From Dehalococcoidia bacterium (GTDB lineage Bacteria > Chloroflexota > Dehalococcoidia > Dehalococcoidales > E44-bin46): 8,591 nt of DNA. The stretch's first letter is position 1. Each line of letters opens with the position of its first letter. Location of the stretch: positions 1 to 8,591 of the forward strand of contig DAOWAU010000024.1 in NCBI GenBank assembly GCA_030634425.1. The letters are read 5' to 3'. Shown here piece by piece: positions 6,443-8,591 of this stretch. The position numbers and the translations under genes were made by a program. The notes beneath the pieces are model-generated. The model did no database searches, was not told the origin of the DNA, and saw nothing but the letters and a program-made list of their open reading frames with translations.

Positions 6443-7576
6443 ATGAAGAGGACAAAAATAAAATATCTAGTTATTGCTCTTATCCTCATCTTATCTCTTG
6501 CCTTAGGTGGAGGGTGTTCCCTACCGCTTAATGAATTTTTTACCTTTGACTTTAGTTGTGCCCAACCACCGCCTGTAGAGGCTCCACCACCGCCTGCCCC
6601 GGAAATCACCCCTCCCGCTACTGAGACCCCGATTAACCCCGATTGGACACCACCACCCCGCGAGAGCGATGGTCTACAATTAGCCGATTATACCGCGGTA
6701 GTGGCTAAGGTTAAGCCTTCGGTAGTGGCTATCAAAACCAACCTGGGGGAGGGCTCAGGATGGATTATAGACGAGACTGGGATTATCGTAACCAACAGTC
6801 ACGTAGTTGCTGGAGCTGAAACTATTATTATAGCCCTGGATGACGGCAGAACCTTTCCTACCCAAACAGTGGCCAACGACCCTCTTACCGACCTAGCTGT
6901 AGTCAAGGTTGACGCCCAAAATCTACCAGCAGCTGATATCGGGGATTCAGACAAACTAAAAATCGGTGAGCAGGTAGCCGCTATCGGTAATCCGCTGGGC
7001 CTGGGGATAAGCATGAAGGGCGGGTGGGTCAGCCGCACCGATGTTTCTATGCCCGCCGAGAGAGGACAAACGCTGCGCGACCTTGTCGAAACCGACGCCG
7101 CCATCAACCCGGGCAACAGTGGTGGCCCCCTAGTCAATATGGCTGGAGAGGTAATCGGCATTACCAGCATTAAAATCGCCACCGTCGGTGTCGAAGGTAT
7201 GGGCTATGCCATAAGCATCAATTCAGCTATCCCCATTATCGACCAACTAATCCTAAACGGCTATGTGATTCGCCCTTACCTAGGAGTCAGGTTGGCAGAT
7301 GTAAACCAAACCGTGGCTTTGTGGTATAGCTTAGCGGTAGATAAAGGAGCCTTTATCACCTATGTAGCCCCCAACAGCCCTGCCACCGAAGCAGGCCTTC
7401 AAGCAGAGGACGTCATTGTCAGCATGGATGACAAGGAGATATCCACTGCCGAGGAGTTAATCCAAACGATACACTCCGTCCAAATTGGACAAAGTGTGAA
7501 AATACTCTTCTGGCGGGGCGATACCGAAAATACCGCCTACGCTACCCTTACCGAAAGCCCACCGCCCCAGCAGTGA
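6443..7576 (+). CDS. HtrA/DegP-type (S1C) serine protease with one PDZ domain, membrane-anchored or lipoprotein-like
   Basis: Envelope quality-control protease that would degrade or refold misfolded extracytoplasmic proteins. The 377-residue protein starts with a basic n-region (MKRTKIKY), a hydrophobic stretch (9-21) and GGGC (Cys25). This resembles a lipobox but has Gly rather than Leu at -3, so it may be lipidated, cleaved or kept as an anchor. Residues 41-72 are a proline-rich linker. The trypsin-like domain (about 80-275) has GEGSGWIID, TNSHVV (His120), NDPLTDLAV (Asp150) and INPGNSGGPL (Ser226), a complete triad. A single PDZ domain begins at RPYLGVRL (277) and includes APNSPATEAGLQAEDVI. 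The ATG is the earliest possible start, because an in-frame TGA lies at 6434-6436; no Shine-Dalgarno precedes it. It is not obviously linked to tryptophan synthesis. Which Deg paralogue name applies cannot be decided from sequence alone. Confidence 0.93.
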   Translation: MKRTKIKYLVIALILILSLALGGGCSLPLNEFFTFDFSCAQPPPVEAPPPPAPEITPPATETPINPDWTPPPRESDGLQLADYTAVVAKVKPSVVAIKTNLGEGSGWIIDETGIIVTNSHVVAGAETIIIALDDGRTFPTQTVANDPLTDLAVVKVDAQNLPAADIGDSDKLKIGEQVAAIGNPLGLGISMKGGWVSRTDVSMPAERGQTLRDLVETDAAINPGNSGGPLVNMAGEVIGITSIKIATVGVEGMGYAISINSAIPIIDQLILNGYVIRPYLGVRLADVNQTVALWYSLAVDKGAFITYVAPNSPATEAGLQAEDVIVSMDDKEISTAEELIQTIHSVQIGQSVKILFWRGDTENTAYATLTESPPPQQ

Positions 7577-7578
7577 GG

Positions 7579-8591
7579 TTAACCGGCGACCTTCCTCTTC
7601 ACTCCCAATAATATCTCGTGGTCACCCAATCTATGACTCTCGGCGAATGCGCCCTCCGGGGGTGCCCCGGCAACAAGCTTTAGGGATAGCGTTTCCTGCT
7701 TGATATAGTCGGCAAGGTCTTTATCTTTCATCACCTGCCTGATATCAGCCTCACCTTGATAATAGGTAACGATACGGTCAGCGATATCAAACCCAGCCGA
7801 GCGGCGCATTTCCTGCAAACGACGCACAATCTCCCGTGCCACACCCTCCGCCTGAAGCTGAGGAGAAATCTCGGTAGGGATGGCCACATTATAAACACCA
7901 CCACTTACAGGAACTTTTATCCCCTTTTTCCTATCGACTTCCAGCCCACTGACTACATAACCATGCCCATCAAGCTCCGCTACTTCTGAAGGACTACCAA
8001 ATTTTAACTCTTTTACATTGAGTTCTTCCAAGATTTGAGGCTTTAGCCGTTCCAAAATATCCTGTTCCTTGTTACTGGCTACGCTAACCATGGCGTGAGC
8101 CAAAGGCTGACGCACCTTGATTCCCGCCTTACTCCTTGCCGCCCGACCCTGACTTGATACTTTCATTATCAGTTGGATGTCAGCCGAAAGGCGCTTATCG
8201 ATCTTGGTCGCATCAGCCGCGGGAAAATCGGTCAGGTGCACGCTATCTGGAGCCTCAGGCAACGCTGAGCGAACCAAGTTCTGATATAACTCCTCGGCTA
8301 AGAACGGGATAAATGGAGCCAATAGCTTGGATAGGGTAACCAGACACTCGTAGAGGGTATTATATGCCGACAGTTTATCAGCATCATTCTCACTCTTCCA
8401 AAACCGCCGCCGACTTCGCCGCACATACCAGTTAGATAACCCGTCGACAAAGCTCTCTATCTTCCTCCCCCCTTCCAGAGGGCTATAAGTCTCCAGAGCC
8501 CCGTCAACGTCAGCGATAAGCTGATTAAGCTCGGAGATAATCCACCTATCAAGCTCCGGTTGCTCCGCTGAAACCCCCTCTGAGGCGGGAA
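7579..8591 (-). CDS. ileS: Isoleucyl-tRNA synthetase, C-terminal part (5' end outside window)
   Basis: Charges tRNA-Ile with isoleucine. Only the last 336 residues are visible; catalytic HIGH and KMSKS and the editing domain lie beyond the right edge. The frame is open from 8589. It opens with ELDRWIISELN, then LSNWYVRRSRRRFWKS (visible residues 51-66), the hallmark of the IleS anticodon-binding domain. LLAPFIPFLAEELYQNL and IKVRQPLAHA follow. A GTG at 8422-8424 is the valine of WYVRRS, not a start. The tail ends in ILLGVKRKVAG without the cysteine pairs of the zinc finger found at the C-terminus of type 1 bacterial IleS such as that of E. coli. Together with WYVRRSRRRFW this points to the eukaryote-like type 2 class, often less sensitive to mupirocin. 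That class call is an inference without the catalytic core. It is convergent with the protease gene, 2 bp apart. Confidence 0.96.
   Translation of the reverse strand, partial: PASEGVSAEQPELDRWIISELNQLIADVDGALETYSPLEGGRKIESFVDGLSNWYVRRSRRRFWKSENDADKLSAYNTLYECLVTLSKLLAPFIPFLAEELYQNLVRSALPEAPDSVHLTDFPAADATKIDKRLSADIQLIMKVSSQGRAARSKAGIKVRQPLAHAMVSVASNKEQDILERLKPQILEELNVKELKFGSPSEVAELDGHGYVVSGLEVDRKKGIKVPVSGGVYNVAIPTEISPQLQAEGVAREIVRRLQEMRRSAGFDIADRIVTYYQGEADIRQVMKDKDLADYIKQETLSLKLVAGAPPEGAFAESHRLGDHEILLGVKRKVAG

Noticed and set aside
7756..7989. Plus-strand 77-codon open frame inside ileS
   Set aside because: It is antisense to conserved IleS sequence, has no ribosome site and shows no recognisable product.
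8422..8424. GTG as a start for a 281-residue minus-strand protein
   Set aside because: It is the valine of the IleS motif WYVRRS, and the frame continues with clear IleS sequence to the window edge.
1..8591. Mobile elements, CRISPR arrays, tRNA or rRNA genes, defence genes
   Set aside because: I found no transposase, integrase, regularly spaced repeats, tRNA-like cloverleaf or known defence domain. Coding sequence of housekeeping genes fills nearly the whole window.

Overview
The window holds one end of a tryptophan biosynthesis operon, a second tryptophan synthase beta-type gene, a surface serine protease, and the 3' part of an isoleucyl-tRNA synthetase gene. It reads as ordinary chromosomal DNA, moderately GC-rich and gene-dense. 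The layout (unfused trpG-D-C-F-B-A), the extended TrpB2-type protein and an IleS that looks like the eukaryote-like (type 2) class would fit a member of the Chloroflexota, possibly Dehalococcoidia. That assignment is recalled family knowledge plus inference, not a search result. I see no mobile element, CRISPR array, RNA gene, integrase or phage gene.

Region 1-4921 (+ strand) is trpG (5' end cut off by the window), trpD, trpC, trpF, trpB and trpA. All are tightly packed: trpG/trpD overlap by 8 bp, trpC/trpF by 4 bp, trpF/trpB by 17 bp and trpB/trpA by 4 bp, and only trpD/trpC has a gap (17 bp). Together they carry chorismate plus glutamine to tryptophan, with the TrpE partner of TrpG presumably just upstream. 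All six keep their recognisable catalytic motifs.

Region 4922-6308 is a 452-residue TrpB2-family protein, 28 bp after trpA. It has its own strong Shine-Dalgarno and an extended -10 element overlapping the trpA stop codon, so it may be read both with the operon and independently. The cell would then have a TrpA-coupled beta subunit and a stand-alone one.

Region 6309-6442 is the only sizeable non-coding stretch (134 bp). It holds a terminator-like inverted repeat with a T-run, directly abutting an extended -10 promoter for the next gene. Region 6443-7576 is an HtrA/DegP-type (S1C) serine protease with an N-terminal signal or lipoprotein-like segment, a proline-rich linker, an intact His-Asp-Ser triad and one PDZ domain. 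Its -10 box is so close to the start codon that the mRNA is probably leaderless.

Region 7579-8591 (- strand) is the C-terminal 336 residues of IleS, convergent with the protease gene and separated from it by 2 bp.

Nothing here is a clearly undescribed system. The observations most worth checking are the paired TrpB1/TrpB2 arrangement, the putative leaderless protease transcript and the type of IleS.
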